Source: Chryseobacterium oranimense (GTDB taxonomy: Bacteria > Bacteroidota > Bacteroidia > Flavobacteriales > Weeksellaceae). Taken from it: a stretch of 64,000 bases of DNA. The notes beneath the pieces are model-generated. The model was not told the DNA's origin. It worked only from the letters and a program-made list of their open reading frames with translations, and did not search any database. The stretch's first letter is position 1; every line of letters starts with the position of its first letter. Position numbers and translations under genes: made by a program. The DNA is taken from NCBI RefSeq assembly GCF_025244725.1, contig NZ_CP104203.1, positions 3,100,001-3,164,000 of the forward strand. Direction: 5' to 3'. Positions 1 to 8,390 of the stretch are shown here, in pieces.

Positions 1-739
1 AGAGAGGTGAATCTATTTCTGCCAGCTCTAAAATTTCAGCAATATTGTCTTCAGTAAGATTATTGTTAATGATCTGCTGTTTCATCAATTCATTATTGGC
101 TTTAAGCAGGTCTTCGATGGTTGAATCTTTAATCTCTGTTTCCTTCATTAAACCGTTAATGAGTTTATCTTTCTGGTATATAAAGAACGCATCTATAAGA
201 AATTTTGTAAAGCAAAAAATGATATTAAGCAATCGTATTATCTTAAAGTCTGCCTCCTTTATATATTTGCTTCTTGGTAAAAAATTCAATTCAAAATATA
301 AACAGCCGATAAAGTTTAGAGCAATAATGATCACAATAAACAATATAAGATAATAATCTTCTTTGTAATTGAAATAGAAAGGCAATGCAAATAAAAGTGA
401 AAAATAGAAATATTCAACACCTGCATTCCTAAAAGTATATATATAGAAAAAACTTATGATGAATGTAAGAGCTATAAAAACAATTATTATTGTTGCTTTT
501 AAAACTCTTCTGAATTTACTTATTTTTCTTGTGAAAAATATTAAAAATAACCAGAAAAAAGTAATACAGATAAGAAATATAGATCTTCCACCATCTCCAA
601 AGAAAAATACCGAATAAAATAAAAACAGTAAAAAAAGAAATAAAAGATAACGATTGATCAGCTTTACATAGTTATGGTCTAAATAATTATCATATACTGC
701 ATTTTCACTGTTAATTAGTTTAGAAATCCTGTTTATCAT
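1..739 (-). CDS. Membrane protein with C-terminal coiled coil, probably a membrane-anchored regulator (partial, 3' end outside window)
   Basis: An open minus-strand frame starts at the ATG at 739 and runs without a stop through the left edge (246 codons visible). The visible part has about five hydrophobic segments between residues 28 and 165, for example a Leu/Phe-rich stretch after RYLL and YYLILFIVIIIALNFIG. A charged, helical, probably coiled-coil region follows (KETEIKDSTIEDLLKANNELMKQ). Chryseobacterium genomes often encode proteins with an integral-membrane N-terminus, a coiled linker and a C-terminal LuxR-type HTH. This fits that layout, but any DNA-binding domain lies outside the window, so the regulator role is inference. 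No perfect -7 box was seen upstream. Confidence 0.6.
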   Translation of the reverse strand, partial: MINRISKLINSENAVYDNYLDHNYVKLINRYLLFLFLLFLFYSVFFFGDGGRSIFLICITFFWLFLIFFTRKISKFRRVLKATIIIVFIALTFIISFFYIYTFRNAGVEYFYFSLLFALPFYFNYKEDYYLILFIVIIIALNFIGCLYFELNFLPRSKYIKEADFKIIRLLNIIFCFTKFLIDAFFIYQKDKLINGLMKETEIKDSTIEDLLKANNELMKQQIINNNLTEDNIAEILELAEIDSPL

Positions 740-815
740 ATTCCAAAACGTTTAAAATGTGATTGTATTATAAAATACACAGTAAAGATAATTCTCCAAC
801 AGATTGATTACAAAC

Positions 816-1145
816 TTATATTTCAAAAATACGTTTCCACTTTGAAAGAGTATTCCGGCTCATTCGGAAATAGTTCGCCGTTTGCGTATTATTAAGTTTA
901 TTTTTTTTCTGATATTCAAGAATATTGAGAATTGACCTTTGGTCATAGGAGCGAAGTTTTTGGTTTTTACTTTCCATTAAAAGCTCTTGCTCACCAAAAA
1001 TCATTCTGTTTAATGCTATAATATCTATAACAGTATTAATCGTTTCAATTTTTTGCATGATCCTAAAATTATCCATTTTATCAGGGAATTTCTCCTCAAT
1101 AATATCAGTATATATTTTCTTATAATCCGGTCCTGTATCTTTCAT
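816..1145 (-). CDS. Small helix-turn-helix protein, transposase-orfA-like
   Basis: A 109-residue protein whose C-terminal third reads as a Fis/transposase-type helix-turn-helix (ILEYQKKNKLNNTQTANYFRMSRNTLSKWKR). The N-terminal part is helical with no recognised domain. Its start overlaps the stop of the upstream 137-residue gene by 4 nt (ATGA at 1142-1145), so the two are translationally coupled. Databases tend to label such flavobacterial proteins transposase, but no DDE catalytic domain, terminal inverted repeats or target duplication are visible. I read the pair as regulators or remnants of a mobile gene rather than an active insertion sequence. Confidence 0.6.
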   Translation of the reverse strand: MKDTGPDYKKIYTDIIEEKFPDKMDNFRIMQKIETINTVIDIIALNRMIFGEQELLMESKNQKLRSYDQRSILNILEYQKKNKLNNTQTANYFRMSRNTLSKWKRIFEI

Positions 1146-1555
1146 GCTTTTTTAATCCACCTGAAAAGAGTGGTTTTAGGTATTCTGTATTTCAGGACCA
1201 CGTCATTCACCGTCATCTTTTTGCTGACAATCTTTTCTATTATAAAACTCTTCACTTCCTCAGTATATATGTTTTTTCTAAAAGCCGGCAAGTTATCTTT
1301 TGGCCTAGAAATATCATGTCTCTTGCTCGGAGGGGCATAAAGAATCAGATGCCCGCTATACACTCTGAAAAAATCATACTCCAGTAACTTACTCCATCTT
1401 AACAATAAAAAGGTATCAATACTGCTTTCCTGATACATACTTTCAATCTCATCCTCACTGCATTTCATAAACTTTTCAATTCTGCCAACAGGTATCTCAA
1501 CTTCACTAACCCGTTTATGGATAAGCTCTCCAATATGTATACTTTTTAAATTCAT
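1142..1555 (-). CDS. Two-domain HTH protein, first gene of a coupled HTH pair
   Basis: A 137-residue protein. The N-terminal part (about 1-75) resembles a short Xre-like helical domain followed by the sequence LLLRWSKLLEYDFFRVYSGHLILYAPP, which I associate with a family common in Chryseobacterium. The C-terminal part (about 95-137) is a second HTH: VNDVVLKYRIPKTTLFRWIKK. It overlaps the downstream HTH gene by 4 nt. An inverted repeat with a -7-like box lies upstream (1603-1631). Function is unknown. The DNA-binding role is inferred from HTH character alone, and the common label transposase is not supported by any catalytic domain here. Confidence 0.6.
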   Translation of the reverse strand: MNLKSIHIGELIHKRVSEVEIPVGRIEKFMKCSEDEIESMYQESSIDTFLLLRWSKLLEYDFFRVYSGHLILYAPPSKRHDISRPKDNLPAFRKNIYTEEVKSFIIEKIVSKKMTVNDVVLKYRIPKTTLFRWIKKA

Positions 1556-1602
1556 CCTTCATTTGTTTTTATTTATTGACTGAAAATATTAACTATTGCT
1601 TT

Positions 1603-1631
1603 CGCGGGTACAAAATTATTGACAACCCGCG
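1603..1631 (-). promoter_or_regulatory. Candidate promoter/operator of the HTH pair
   Basis: The minus strand carries TAATTTTG (plus 1611-1618), matching the Bacteroidota -7 consensus TAnnTTTG. It lies between inverted arms CGCGGGT (1603-1609) and ACCCGCG (1625-1631). The predicted start of transcription is about 50 nt before the 137-residue HTH gene. A perfect 7-bp inverted repeat around a -7 box is what an autoregulatory operator would look like, but no binding evidence exists. The rest of 1556-1741 shows nothing else I can name. Confidence 0.4.
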
Positions 1632-1741
1632 TAGCCCCCTCACAATAACCTACTCAATATTACGCACGAGTAGTAAAACTCACACGCAAAGAGATTATGG
1701 AGGATTCAGAATAATTTCAAACTGTCAGCTTCATACAAAAA

Positions 1742-1773
1742 ACAAAAAAAGGGGGAAAAGTTAATTTTCCCCC
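1742..1773 (-). terminator. Intrinsic terminator after psd
   Basis: Inverted arms GGGGGAAAA (1751-1759) and TTTTCCCCC (1765-1773). On the minus strand the hairpin is followed by a T-run (the A-run at 1744-1750 on plus). It sits 24 nt beyond the psd stop codon and closes the LUD-cdsA-psd block. Confidence 0.75.
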
Positions 1774-1796
1774 TTAATATTTAATTTATAATTGTA

Positions 1797-2450
1797 TTAG
1801 TCTTTCATTTTGGCAATCACATCCAGACCTCCTTTTGTAATATCCCCGATCTTACAGATGATTTCTGTATCTAAAGGCAGAAATACGTCCATTCTGGACC
1901 CGAACTTAATAAAACCGAATTCATGTCCAGCTTTTGCCTGATCTCCTTCATTACAGTAGAAAACAATCCTTCTGGCTACATATCCTGCAATCTGACGGAA
2001 AACTACTTTATGATTGGTCGCTGTTTCCACTGCTACCGTAGTTCTTTCGTTCTCTGTAGAAGATTTTTCATGCCATGCAACAAGATATTTACCCGGATGG
2101 TATTTTTTATAGATTACCTTTCCTGAAACCGGATATCTGCAGATGTGAACGTTCAACGGCGACATAAAGATAGACACCTGAATTGCTTTTTCCTTCAAAA
2201 ATTCAGTCTCATCCACTTCTTTGATCATAACCACTTTCCCGTCTACCGGAGCAATAACGTTTTCTCTGTGCTCCAGAATATTACGATCCGGAACTCTGAA
2301 GAACCAAAATACTAAGCTGTAAACCACCAATAATGGCATGATGATCAGTAACGACCACATTTTAAGAAAATAGATAGCCAACACACTTATGATGATGAAA
2401 AGTATTGTTGCTACCGTAATCGTTCCTTTCGATTCTCTGTGTAGTTTCAT
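1797..2450 (-). CDS. psd: Phosphatidylserine decarboxylase proenzyme
   Basis: This 217-residue enzyme decarboxylates phosphatidylserine to phosphatidylethanolamine at the inner membrane. Its length fits the short PSD-A class. Two N-terminal hydrophobic segments (about 10-50) precede the conserved core: VIAPVDGKV, the phospholipid-contact stretch MSPLNVHICRYPVSGKV, and the self-cleavage region FGFIKFGSRMDVFLP. In that region the Gly-Ser bond would be cut to give the pyruvoyl-bearing small alpha chain. It lies 4 nt downstream of cdsA, so CDP-diacylglycerol synthesis and PE formation are encoded together. A strong terminator follows. Confidence 0.93.
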   Translation of the reverse strand: MKLHRESKGTITVATILFIIISVLAIYFLKMWSLLIIMPLLVVYSLVFWFFRVPDRNILEHRENVIAPVDGKVVMIKEVDETEFLKEKAIQVSIFMSPLNVHICRYPVSGKVIYKKYHPGKYLVAWHEKSSTENERTTVAVETATNHKVVFRQIAGYVARRIVFYCNEGDQAKAGHEFGFIKFGSRMDVFLPLDTEIICKIGDITKGGLDVIAKMKD

Positions 2451-2454
2451 GAGA

Positions 2455-3327
2455 TTAAATAAATTTTTCTAAAATAAAGTACAAATATACGACAGGAACG
2501 CAGATTAAAAAACTGTCCAGTCTGTCCAGCACACCTCCATGCCCCGGAATAATGTTTCCGCTGTCTTTTACCCCGAAATTTCTTTTCAACTGACTTTCCA
2601 CAAGATCACCCAGCGGAGCAAAGGCTGCAACAAGAAAACCTACTACCATCCAGTTCCCGCGAAGTTCAGGCTGATAATGTTCTACAAAATAGGATAAAAC
2701 CAATGTTAAGACAACGCCTCCGGCATATCCTTCCCAGGTTTTCTTTGGAGAGATTTTCGGAGCCATTTTATGTTTTCCGAAAAATTTTCCGGTAAGATAG
2801 GCAAAAGTATCACTGCTCCATATCAGGATAAACAGGAAAAGAACTTCAAGCGAGAAGGTACCGTCATAACTGGAAAACTTAGGCAGTCCCAATGCAAAGC
2901 TGAAAGGTAATGCCACATAGATGACTGTAAAGATCAGCTTTCCGCTATCGTAATACAGCTCGTTGGGATATTTGAATAAAGTCACTACGGCAATAACAAT
3001 AAGGGAAATTGCCAGTATCTCATTCAGCCTGAAATCGAAAAAGAAGTCATGGTTGAAATATCTTTTGGAAAAAACATAATAAATAAAAACTACGAGCGGA
3101 AGTACAATCCATTTTTCGTAGCCTTTCCCGAATTTCATAATCTTTATACATTCCCATGTACCTACCAGCAGCAAAAGACTAATCAGTCCGTAATACAGGT
3201 ATTCCTGCCTGATAAGTCCCGGATGGATCTTGTTAATGAGCTCAGCTCCCAGCGGTGTTGTGCAAAGAATAATAACGGCAACGTAAACAAGTCCGGAAAT
3301 GGTTCTTTGAATAAGGTTTTTGTCCAA
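2455..3327 (-). CDS. cdsA: Phosphatidate cytidylyltransferase (CDP-diacylglycerol synthase)
   Basis: A 290-residue polytopic membrane enzyme that makes CDP-diacylglycerol from phosphatidic acid and CTP, the branch point of phospholipid synthesis. It has about seven to eight hydrophobic segments. The C-terminal CdsA signature is present: SQLKRNFGVKDSGNIIPGHG followed by GVLDRLDS, with the Asp and HGG residues of the family. The upstream SPKKTWEGYAGG is also typical. It is transcribed with the LUD gene (24 nt upstream) and psd (4 nt downstream). Start chosen at the ATG giving a short charged N-terminus before the first membrane segment. Confidence 0.94.
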   Translation of the reverse strand: MDKNLIQRTISGLVYVAVIILCTTPLGAELINKIHPGLIRQEYLYYGLISLLLLVGTWECIKIMKFGKGYEKWIVLPLVVFIYYVFSKRYFNHDFFFDFRLNEILAISLIVIAVVTLFKYPNELYYDSGKLIFTVIYVALPFSFALGLPKFSSYDGTFSLEVLFLFILIWSSDTFAYLTGKFFGKHKMAPKISPKKTWEGYAGGVVLTLVLSYFVEHYQPELRGNWMVVGFLVAAFAPLGDLVESQLKRNFGVKDSGNIIPGHGGVLDRLDSFLICVPVVYLYFILEKFI

Positions 3328-3351
3328 AATGTAAAATTTATAAGTTGATGC

Positions 3352-3933
3352 TTAATCTTCAAGCAGCAATAAAAACAGTTTTGTATTCGTATGGGAAGAA
3401 GTATCTAAGCTTGACTGTCCTCCACTGATGGAAGTAAGGTTTTTGATATTCCCGTTTCTTTTTATTTTTCCCATTGCATCATTCAGGTTGTTCACGATTT
3501 GCGATACATTGGCCATGATAATGATTTTTCCGGGAAGTCTTGAAGAATGATAATGCAGGATGTTATTGTGCGAAAGCATGATTCTGCCGTCATAGGCAAT
3601 AAGATATTCGCAGGTAATGAAAGCTGCATCATTGGAAGTCTCCATTTCTGAGGTAAACGGAGTTTTTACAACGTTCAAAAAGCTTTGAAGTTCTTTATCC
3701 CAGCAGAAAACATTGGTGATTCCTTCAATCTTGACAATCTGATTCAAAGTCTGCAGAGCTTCTGCCTCATCGGCGCAATAATTAAAAAATCCTCCTGAAT
3801 GCGTAAACAATTGCGCAAACTTATAGTCAAGATCCGCATTTTTCAGCGAATCCCCGAGCTTCTCCAGACTCTGTTTTTCCTCTTCCTCAGGCTGGTTGGT
3901 AAGTTTGCTTACAATCTTCTTGAATAAATTCAA
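3352..3933 (-). CDS. LUD-domain protein (LutC-like)
   Basis: A 193-residue soluble protein related to the LUD (lactate-utilisation LutB/LutC) fold. The features I rely on are the central segment AAFITCEYLIAYDGRIMLSHNN and HSSRLPGKIIIMANVSQIV. No iron-sulfur motif of LutB is seen, and no lutA/lutB genes lie nearby. A role in lactate oxidation is therefore unlikely, and the function of this stand-alone version is unknown. It is first in a probable operon with cdsA and psd, behind its own -7 box. A charged, low-complexity N-terminus (QPEEEEKQSLEK) precedes the domain. Confidence 0.7.
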   Translation of the reverse strand: MNLFKKIVSKLTNQPEEEEKQSLEKLGDSLKNADLDYKFAQLFTHSGGFFNYCADEAEALQTLNQIVKIEGITNVFCWDKELQSFLNVVKTPFTSEMETSNDAAFITCEYLIAYDGRIMLSHNNILHYHSSRLPGKIIIMANVSQIVNNLNDAMGKIKRNGNIKNLTSISGGQSSLDTSSHTNTKLFLLLLED

Positions 3934-3960
3934 CTTAAATTATTTTTAGTCAACTTTATA

Positions 3961-3968
3961 CAAAAATA
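3961..3968 (-). promoter_or_regulatory. -7 box for the LUD-cdsA-psd operon
   Basis: TATTTTTG on the minus strand, a perfect TAnnTTTG, 27 nt before the LUD gene ATG. No clear TTG -33 element is visible at the expected distance. Confidence 0.5.
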
Positions 3969-4011
3969 GAAATAAATTATAATAGATTCTAAAAAACTGC
4001 CTTTAAATATG

Positions 4012-4047
4012 AAAAAACCTGACAATTCTAAGACTGTCAGGTTTTTT
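4012..4047 (-). terminator. Intrinsic terminator after ftsH
   Basis: Arms AAAAAACCTGACA (4012-4024) and TGTCAGGTTTTTT (4035-4047) form a stem with flanking A and T runs, so it can work on both strands. It lies 21 nt beyond the ftsH stop and separates ftsH from the LUD operon. Confidence 0.85.
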
Positions 4048-4068
4048 TAATATGTTTTGGAAGTATTT

Positions 4069-6084
4069 TTAAAGTTGAGTCGGACTTTCCGGAGCCTGAA
4101 TTTCACTACCTTCTTCCTTGTCTTTAATAATGATCTGCTCCTCCGGTTCTTTTGCCGTAGCAATAGTGCTGGTAACAGGTCTTTCTGTTAACTCAGGATC
4201 CCAAGCTCTTTTACCGAAGATATCTTCAAGGTCTTCACGGAAGATCACTTCTTTTTCCAGAAGCTTATTCGCTAAAGCATCAAGCTTATCTTTATTCTCA
4301 TTAAGGATCTGAACAGCTCTTTCATATTGATTTTCGATGATCGATTTGATCTCTGCATCAATTTTCGTAGCAGTTTCTTCAGAATAAGGTTTCCCGAAAG
4401 AATACTCAGACTGTCCTGAACTGTCATAGTAAGAAATGTTTCCGATATTCGGGCTTAATCCGTACACTGTAACCATAGCCTGAGCTCTTTTCGTTACAGA
4501 TTCAAGATCAGATAATGCACCTGTTGAAATATTATTGAATATTACCTGCTCTGCAGCTCTACCTCCTAATGTTGCACATAATTCGTCCAGCATTTGCTCA
4601 GTAGTGGTAAGCTGTCTTTCTTCCGGAAGATACCAGGCTGCCCCCAAAGAACGTCCTCTCGGAACAATCGTTACTTTTAAAAGTGGTGCCGCATGTTCTA
4701 CCAGCCATGAGATGGTGGCATGTCCTGCTTCATGATAAGCTACTCTCCTCTTCTCAGAAGGTTTGATCGCCATATTTTTCTTTTCAAGACCTCCGATGAT
4801 TCTGTCAACAGCATCAAGGAAATCCTGCTTAGTAACGGAAGTATGACTGTTTCTCGCTGCAATAAGTGCTGCTTCGTTACATACATTGGCAATATCTGCC
4901 CCACTGAATCCAGGAGTCTGCTTTGCAAGGAAATCTCTGTCTACATTTTCATCCAGCTTGATTTTCTTCAGGTGAACATCAAATATCTCTCTTCTTTCAT
5001 GCAGTTCCGGAAGATCCACATAGATGGAACGGTCGAAACGTCCGGCTCTCATTAAAGCTTTATCTAAAATATCAGCTCTGTTGGTAGCAGCCATTACAAT
5101 CACGTTAACGTCTGTTCCAAAACCATCCATTTCTGTAAGAAGCTGGTTAAGGGTATTTTCTCTTTCGTCGTTCCCGCCTGAGAAATTATTTTTACCTCTT
5201 GCACGTCCGATAGCGTCAATCTCATCAATAAAGATAATTGCCGGAGATTTGGCTTTTGCCTGGGCAAAAAGGTCTCTAACTCTTGATGCACCTACTCCAA
5301 CGAACATTTCCACGAAATCTGAACCTGAAAGTGAGAAGAAAGGTACTTTGGCTTCCCCTGCAACAGCTTTTGCCAATAGGGTTTTACCGGTTCCCGGAGG
5401 GCCTACCAACAGGACACCTTTAGGGATCTTACCTCCCAGTTTCGTATATTTTTCTGAGTTTTTAAGGAAATCTACTACTTCCTGTACCTCTTCTTTAGCT
5501 CCTTCAAGACCTGCAACATCTTTAAATGTTACCTGAATTCTTTCTTTTTCGTCAAAAAGCTTCGCTTTAGATTTCCCGATAGAGAAGATCTGTCCGCCAG
5601 GACCTCCGCCTCCACCCATCTTTCTGAAAAGAAGGAAGTAGAAAAGTCCTAAAATCGCGATCCATATCAATGCCGAAACCAGAATATCCATGAATGGATT
5701 TTTGCCTGCTCCGTAATCTTTTGTCGTCGTGATTTTAGCATCTGCTGCTTTTATCTGATCAAATTTCTGAAGGAAAAGCTGAAGGTCTCCGTATTTTACA
5801 GAAAAATCTGCTTTTGGAGCCATATCGAATGCAGAAAGAGGATTATTCTGATTGGCTGTTTTATTAACCATTGCCGTCTTTGCTGCTTTTGTCAGGAAAA
5901 CATCTGCTTTCTCTGTGTCTTTGTATATGATAACGTTTTGGACCTTTCCTGCCTGCATTTCCCTAAAGAAAGCATCCTCATCAATAGATTTTGCACTGTC
6001 GCCTCCTAAAAAATTGGAACCGAAAAATAACAAAAGAGCCACGATTGCAATTGGAAAAAACCAGTTGAATCCTTTATTGTTCAT
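4069..6084 (-). CDS. ftsH: ATP-dependent zinc metalloprotease FtsH
   Basis: A 671-residue inner-membrane AAA+ protease that extracts and degrades membrane proteins and short-lived regulators. Layout: transmembrane segment about 8-26, periplasmic domain, second segment about 131-153 followed by a Gly-rich hinge, and the AAA domain with Walker A GPPGTGKT (228-235), Walker B FIDEID (285-290) and second-region-of-homology arginines (MRAGRFDR). The M41 protease domain has the zinc motif HEAGH (451-455). The C-terminal tail is acidic and low in complexity. The gene follows rsfS by 16 nt on the same strand, so the two are probably co-transcribed. Confidence 0.97.
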   Translation of the reverse strand: MNNKGFNWFFPIAIVALLLFFGSNFLGGDSAKSIDEDAFFREMQAGKVQNVIIYKDTEKADVFLTKAAKTAMVNKTANQNNPLSAFDMAPKADFSVKYGDLQLFLQKFDQIKAADAKITTTKDYGAGKNPFMDILVSALIWIAILGLFYFLLFRKMGGGGGPGGQIFSIGKSKAKLFDEKERIQVTFKDVAGLEGAKEEVQEVVDFLKNSEKYTKLGGKIPKGVLLVGPPGTGKTLLAKAVAGEAKVPFFSLSGSDFVEMFVGVGASRVRDLFAQAKAKSPAIIFIDEIDAIGRARGKNNFSGGNDERENTLNQLLTEMDGFGTDVNVIVMAATNRADILDKALMRAGRFDRSIYVDLPELHERREIFDVHLKKIKLDENVDRDFLAKQTPGFSGADIANVCNEAALIAARNSHTSVTKQDFLDAVDRIIGGLEKKNMAIKPSEKRRVAYHEAGHATISWLVEHAAPLLKVTIVPRGRSLGAAWYLPEERQLTTTEQMLDELCATLGGRAAEQVIFNNISTGALSDLESVTKRAQAMVTVYGLSPNIGNISYYDSSGQSEYSFGKPYSEETATKIDAEIKSIIENQYERAVQILNENKDKLDALANKLLEKEVIFREDLEDIFGKRAWDPELTERPVTSTIATAKEPEEQIIIKDKEEGSEIQAPESPTQL

Positions 6085-6100
6085 TTATACTTTTTAAAAT

Positions 6101-6469
6101 TTAAAATTCATTTTCTATTTTGGTAATTGCCGCATCTCCCCAAAGTTCCTCAATATCGTAATATTCACGTATTTCTTTCTGGAAAATATGCACCACTACT
6201 GTTACATAATCTACCAAAACCCACATGGAATTTTCGGTACCCTCTACATGCCAAGGTCTATCTTTAAGATCGTTTCTTACTTTTTTCTCTACACTTCCTG
6301 CCAATGCAGAAACCTGCGTATTTGAGTTTCCGCTACAAATTATAAAAGTTTCCGCTACAGAATTTTCAATTTTCGAAAGATCGAAAATCATAATATCTTC
6401 TCCTTTTACATCCTGGATGGCTTCAACAATTTTATCTATTAGTGCCTGCTTTTCTGCTGTTTTATTCAT
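6101..6469 (-). CDS. rsfS: Ribosomal silencing factor RsfS
   Basis: A 122-residue RsfS/Iojap-family protein. The family binds ribosomal protein uL14 and blocks subunit joining when nutrients are scarce. Conserved features are the stretch after FDLSKIENSVAETFIICSGN, the tryptophan-containing WHVEGTENSMWVLVDY, and VVVHIFQKEIREYYDIEELW. I chose the ATG at 6469, which starts MNKTAEKQ. An in-frame TTG at 6490 lies inside a perfect -7 box (6488-6495), so it would be upstream of the transcript start. It is followed by ftsH and is divergent from birA. Confidence 0.92.
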   Translation of the reverse strand: MNKTAEKQALIDKIVEAIQDVKGEDIMIFDLSKIENSVAETFIICSGNSNTQVSALAGSVEKKVRNDLKDRPWHVEGTENSMWVLVDYVTVVVHIFQKEIREYYDIEELWGDAAITKIENEF

Positions 6470-6487
6470 TAAAATATCTATAATCTG

Positions 6488-6495
6488 CAAATTTA
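6488..6495 (-). promoter_or_regulatory. -7 box for rsfS-ftsH
   Basis: TAAATTTG on the minus strand, a perfect TAnnTTTG. It is 18 nt before the chosen rsfS ATG and overlaps the alternative TTG start, which argues against that start. Confidence 0.55.
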
Positions 6496-6526
6496 TTGTT
6501 TTTCTTTTACTTTAGCCTTACTTTTA
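6496..6526 (+). promoter_or_regulatory. Candidate birA promoter
   Basis: TTG (6496-6498), a 20-nt spacer, then TACTTTTA (6519-6526), one mismatch from TAnnTTTG. The predicted transcript start is about 23 nt before the birA ATG. It overlaps the divergent rsfS promoter region. Confidence 0.45.
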
Positions 6527-6554
6527 GCCCTTTAAAGTCTTAAAGTTTTCTTAA

Positions 6555-7271
6555 ATGGGTCAATTATTTTATTTAAAAGAGTGTTCTTCTACTAATGACG
6601 AAATATCACGGTTTTTACTTTACGGAGATTCGGATTTTATAGCTTTACATACGTTTAATCAAACTAAAGGCCGCGGACAATATGGCAACACATGGGCAGC
6701 GGCGACCGGAAAAAATGTAGCATATACACTGGCTGTAAAGGCTGAAAACGTTCCGCTCTCAGATTTTATATTCAATTACTATACCGCAGTGGTTATCCGG
6801 GATTTCCTTGCCAATTTGACTGATCATGATGTAAAAATAAAATGGCCGAACGATATTATCCTTAAAAATAAAAAAATCGTCGGAATTCTGATTGAAAAGA
6901 AAAAAATTAATCAAAATAATTATTTTATCATAGGCGCAGGATTCAATGTCCTACAGGATCATTTTGAGGAAATATCACAAGCAGGATCGCTCCTGACGCA
7001 GACCGGGAAGGTTTATGACCTTGATGAATTTGTCCTGAATCTTCATGAATATTTATCGGAAAAACTGAAAAATATTCCTTCTGAGCAAGAAATTATCGAC
7101 CTGTTCAATCTGAATTTATACCGCAAAAATGAGATCTCAGTCTTTGAAATTGAAAAAGAGAGACAAAATGGCATCATCCGTAATGCAGACGAAAAAGGCG
7201 AACTTTGGGTAGAGCTTGAAAAAGACGGTTTAAAATCTTTCTATCATAAAGAAATCAAGCTTCTTTACTGA
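6555..7271 (+). CDS. birA: Biotin--[acetyl-CoA-carboxylase] ligase
   Basis: A 238-residue enzyme that activates biotin as biotinyl-AMP and attaches it to carboxyl carrier proteins. It has the biotin-binding motif GRGQYGNTW (the GRGRxGxxW loop) and KWPNDI of the ligase core, then a short C-terminal SH3-like region. It lacks the N-terminal winged helix of the E. coli repressor-type BirA (321 residues), so it should be a monofunctional class I ligase. Its last 7 nt overlap the convergent permease gene. It is divergent from rsfS with 85 nt between the start codons. Confidence 0.92.
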   Translation: MGQLFYLKECSSTNDEISRFLLYGDSDFIALHTFNQTKGRGQYGNTWAAATGKNVAYTLAVKAENVPLSDFIFNYYTAVVIRDFLANLTDHDVKIKWPNDIILKNKKIVGILIEKKKINQNNYFIIGAGFNVLQDHFEEISQAGSLLTQTGKVYDLDEFVLNLHEYLSEKLKNIPSEQEIIDLFNLNLYRKNEISVFEIEKERQNGIIRNADEKGELWVELEKDGLKSFYHKEIKLLY

Positions 7272-8377
7272 TTGGCTCTTTTCAGATAAAGATACAGAGT
7301 AAGCGGAAAGAAAACCATATTGGGAAGCCACATGGCAACAGCCGGTGACAGGCTTTTGTTCTCCGAAACCACTTTCAATGCTTCAAACGAGAAAACAAAA
7401 ACAAAGGCAAGCGAAATCCCTATAGCAAGATTGACTCCAAGCCCTCCTCTTTTTTTCTGTGAAGCCAGAGAAAGCGCAAGAAACGTCAGGATAATAATAG
7501 AAACAGGCATAGAGGTTCTCTGATGAAGCTCGTTAAGATAAGAATTCAGGTTGCTGTTTCCTTTTTCCTTTTCTCTTTCGATAAATTTTATGAGTTCGGG
7601 TGTGGTTTTATTCTGCCCGAGAAGCTCATTCGGGAAAAGCTCTTCAGGGGAATGCCCGTAGCTCTTCCTGATTTCAACACCGTTGCCTAGCTTTTCAGTA
7701 TTATCTTTATTGATGGTCTTTTCCAGATAATTGGTAAGAATAAACTGTTTTTTTGCTTTATCCCAATATACTTCTGATGACTTGAGTTCATAAGTCATTT
7801 TTCTGGTCTTATCAAATTTCTGATAAACAAAGCCTGAACCTCTGGTTTCCCTTTTATTCCAGGAGTTTACGAAGATGTACTCCGTTTTGCTCAGCTGGGC
7901 TGATGCAGGACCCGTTCCCAGGATTTTCTCTTTGTTGGCAGCGTTATAGGTATAGGCTTCCAATTCATTTTTCTTGATATTGGCCCATGGAAGCACCATA
8001 TGGTTGACTAAAAGTGATATCAGGGCGATAAAAAGAGAGGTATACAGGTAAGGCTTTGCAAACCTATGGAAACTGGCTCCACTGCTGATTACCGCAACAA
8101 TTTCTGTATTATTTGCCATTCTGGAGGTGAAATAAATCACTGAAATAAATACAAGAATGGAAAGAAAGGTCACCACAAGATTGATGATCCAGTAAGGATA
8201 AAAGTTGATTAGGAAGTACATTAAATCCAGCTTTGGATCCAACGCCTTTGCGTTTTCTATCCTTGGGATTTTCTGCTGCACATCGATCACCAATACAACA
8301 ATAGACAGCAATATCAGCATGAAACTGAAGGTTCCAAGGTATTTTTTAATGATATATCTGTCTATAATTTTAATCAT
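7265..8377 (-). CDS. LptF/LptG-family LPS-export permease
   Basis: A 370-residue YjgP/YjgQ (LptF/LptG) protein. In the Lpt machine these permeases pass lipopolysaccharide from the inner membrane to the LptC-A bridge. The N-terminus MIKIIDRYIIKKYLGTF and the following helices are typical. Six hydrophobic segments are arranged three plus three around a periplasmic beta-rich domain (about 115-270). Sequence alone does not tell me whether it is the F or G partner, and the other subunit and LptB are not in this window. It sits 13 nt after tgt, so probably in that operon. It converges on birA with a 7-nt overlap. Confidence 0.87.
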   Translation of the reverse strand: MIKIIDRYIIKKYLGTFSFMLILLSIVVLVIDVQQKIPRIENAKALDPKLDLMYFLINFYPYWIINLVVTFLSILVFISVIYFTSRMANNTEIVAVISSGASFHRFAKPYLYTSLFIALISLLVNHMVLPWANIKKNELEAYTYNAANKEKILGTGPASAQLSKTEYIFVNSWNKRETRGSGFVYQKFDKTRKMTYELKSSEVYWDKAKKQFILTNYLEKTINKDNTEKLGNGVEIRKSYGHSPEELFPNELLGQNKTTPELIKFIEREKEKGNSNLNSYLNELHQRTSMPVSIIILTFLALSLASQKKRGGLGVNLAIGISLAFVFVFSFEALKVVSENKSLSPAVAMWLPNMVFFPLTLYLYLKRANQ

Positions 8378-8390
8378 GATCTTTTTCTGT

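Noticed and set aside
816..1555. HTH pair as an insertion sequence
   Set aside because: No DDE or other catalytic domain, no terminal inverted repeats enclosing both genes, no target duplication seen.
5024..5536. 170-codon plus-strand ORF inside ftsH
   Set aside because: Lies antisense to the AAA domain. The open frame follows from codon bias of ftsH.
6470..6490. Upstream TTG start for RsfS
   Set aside because: The TTG is part of a perfect -7 box, so it would not be transcribed.
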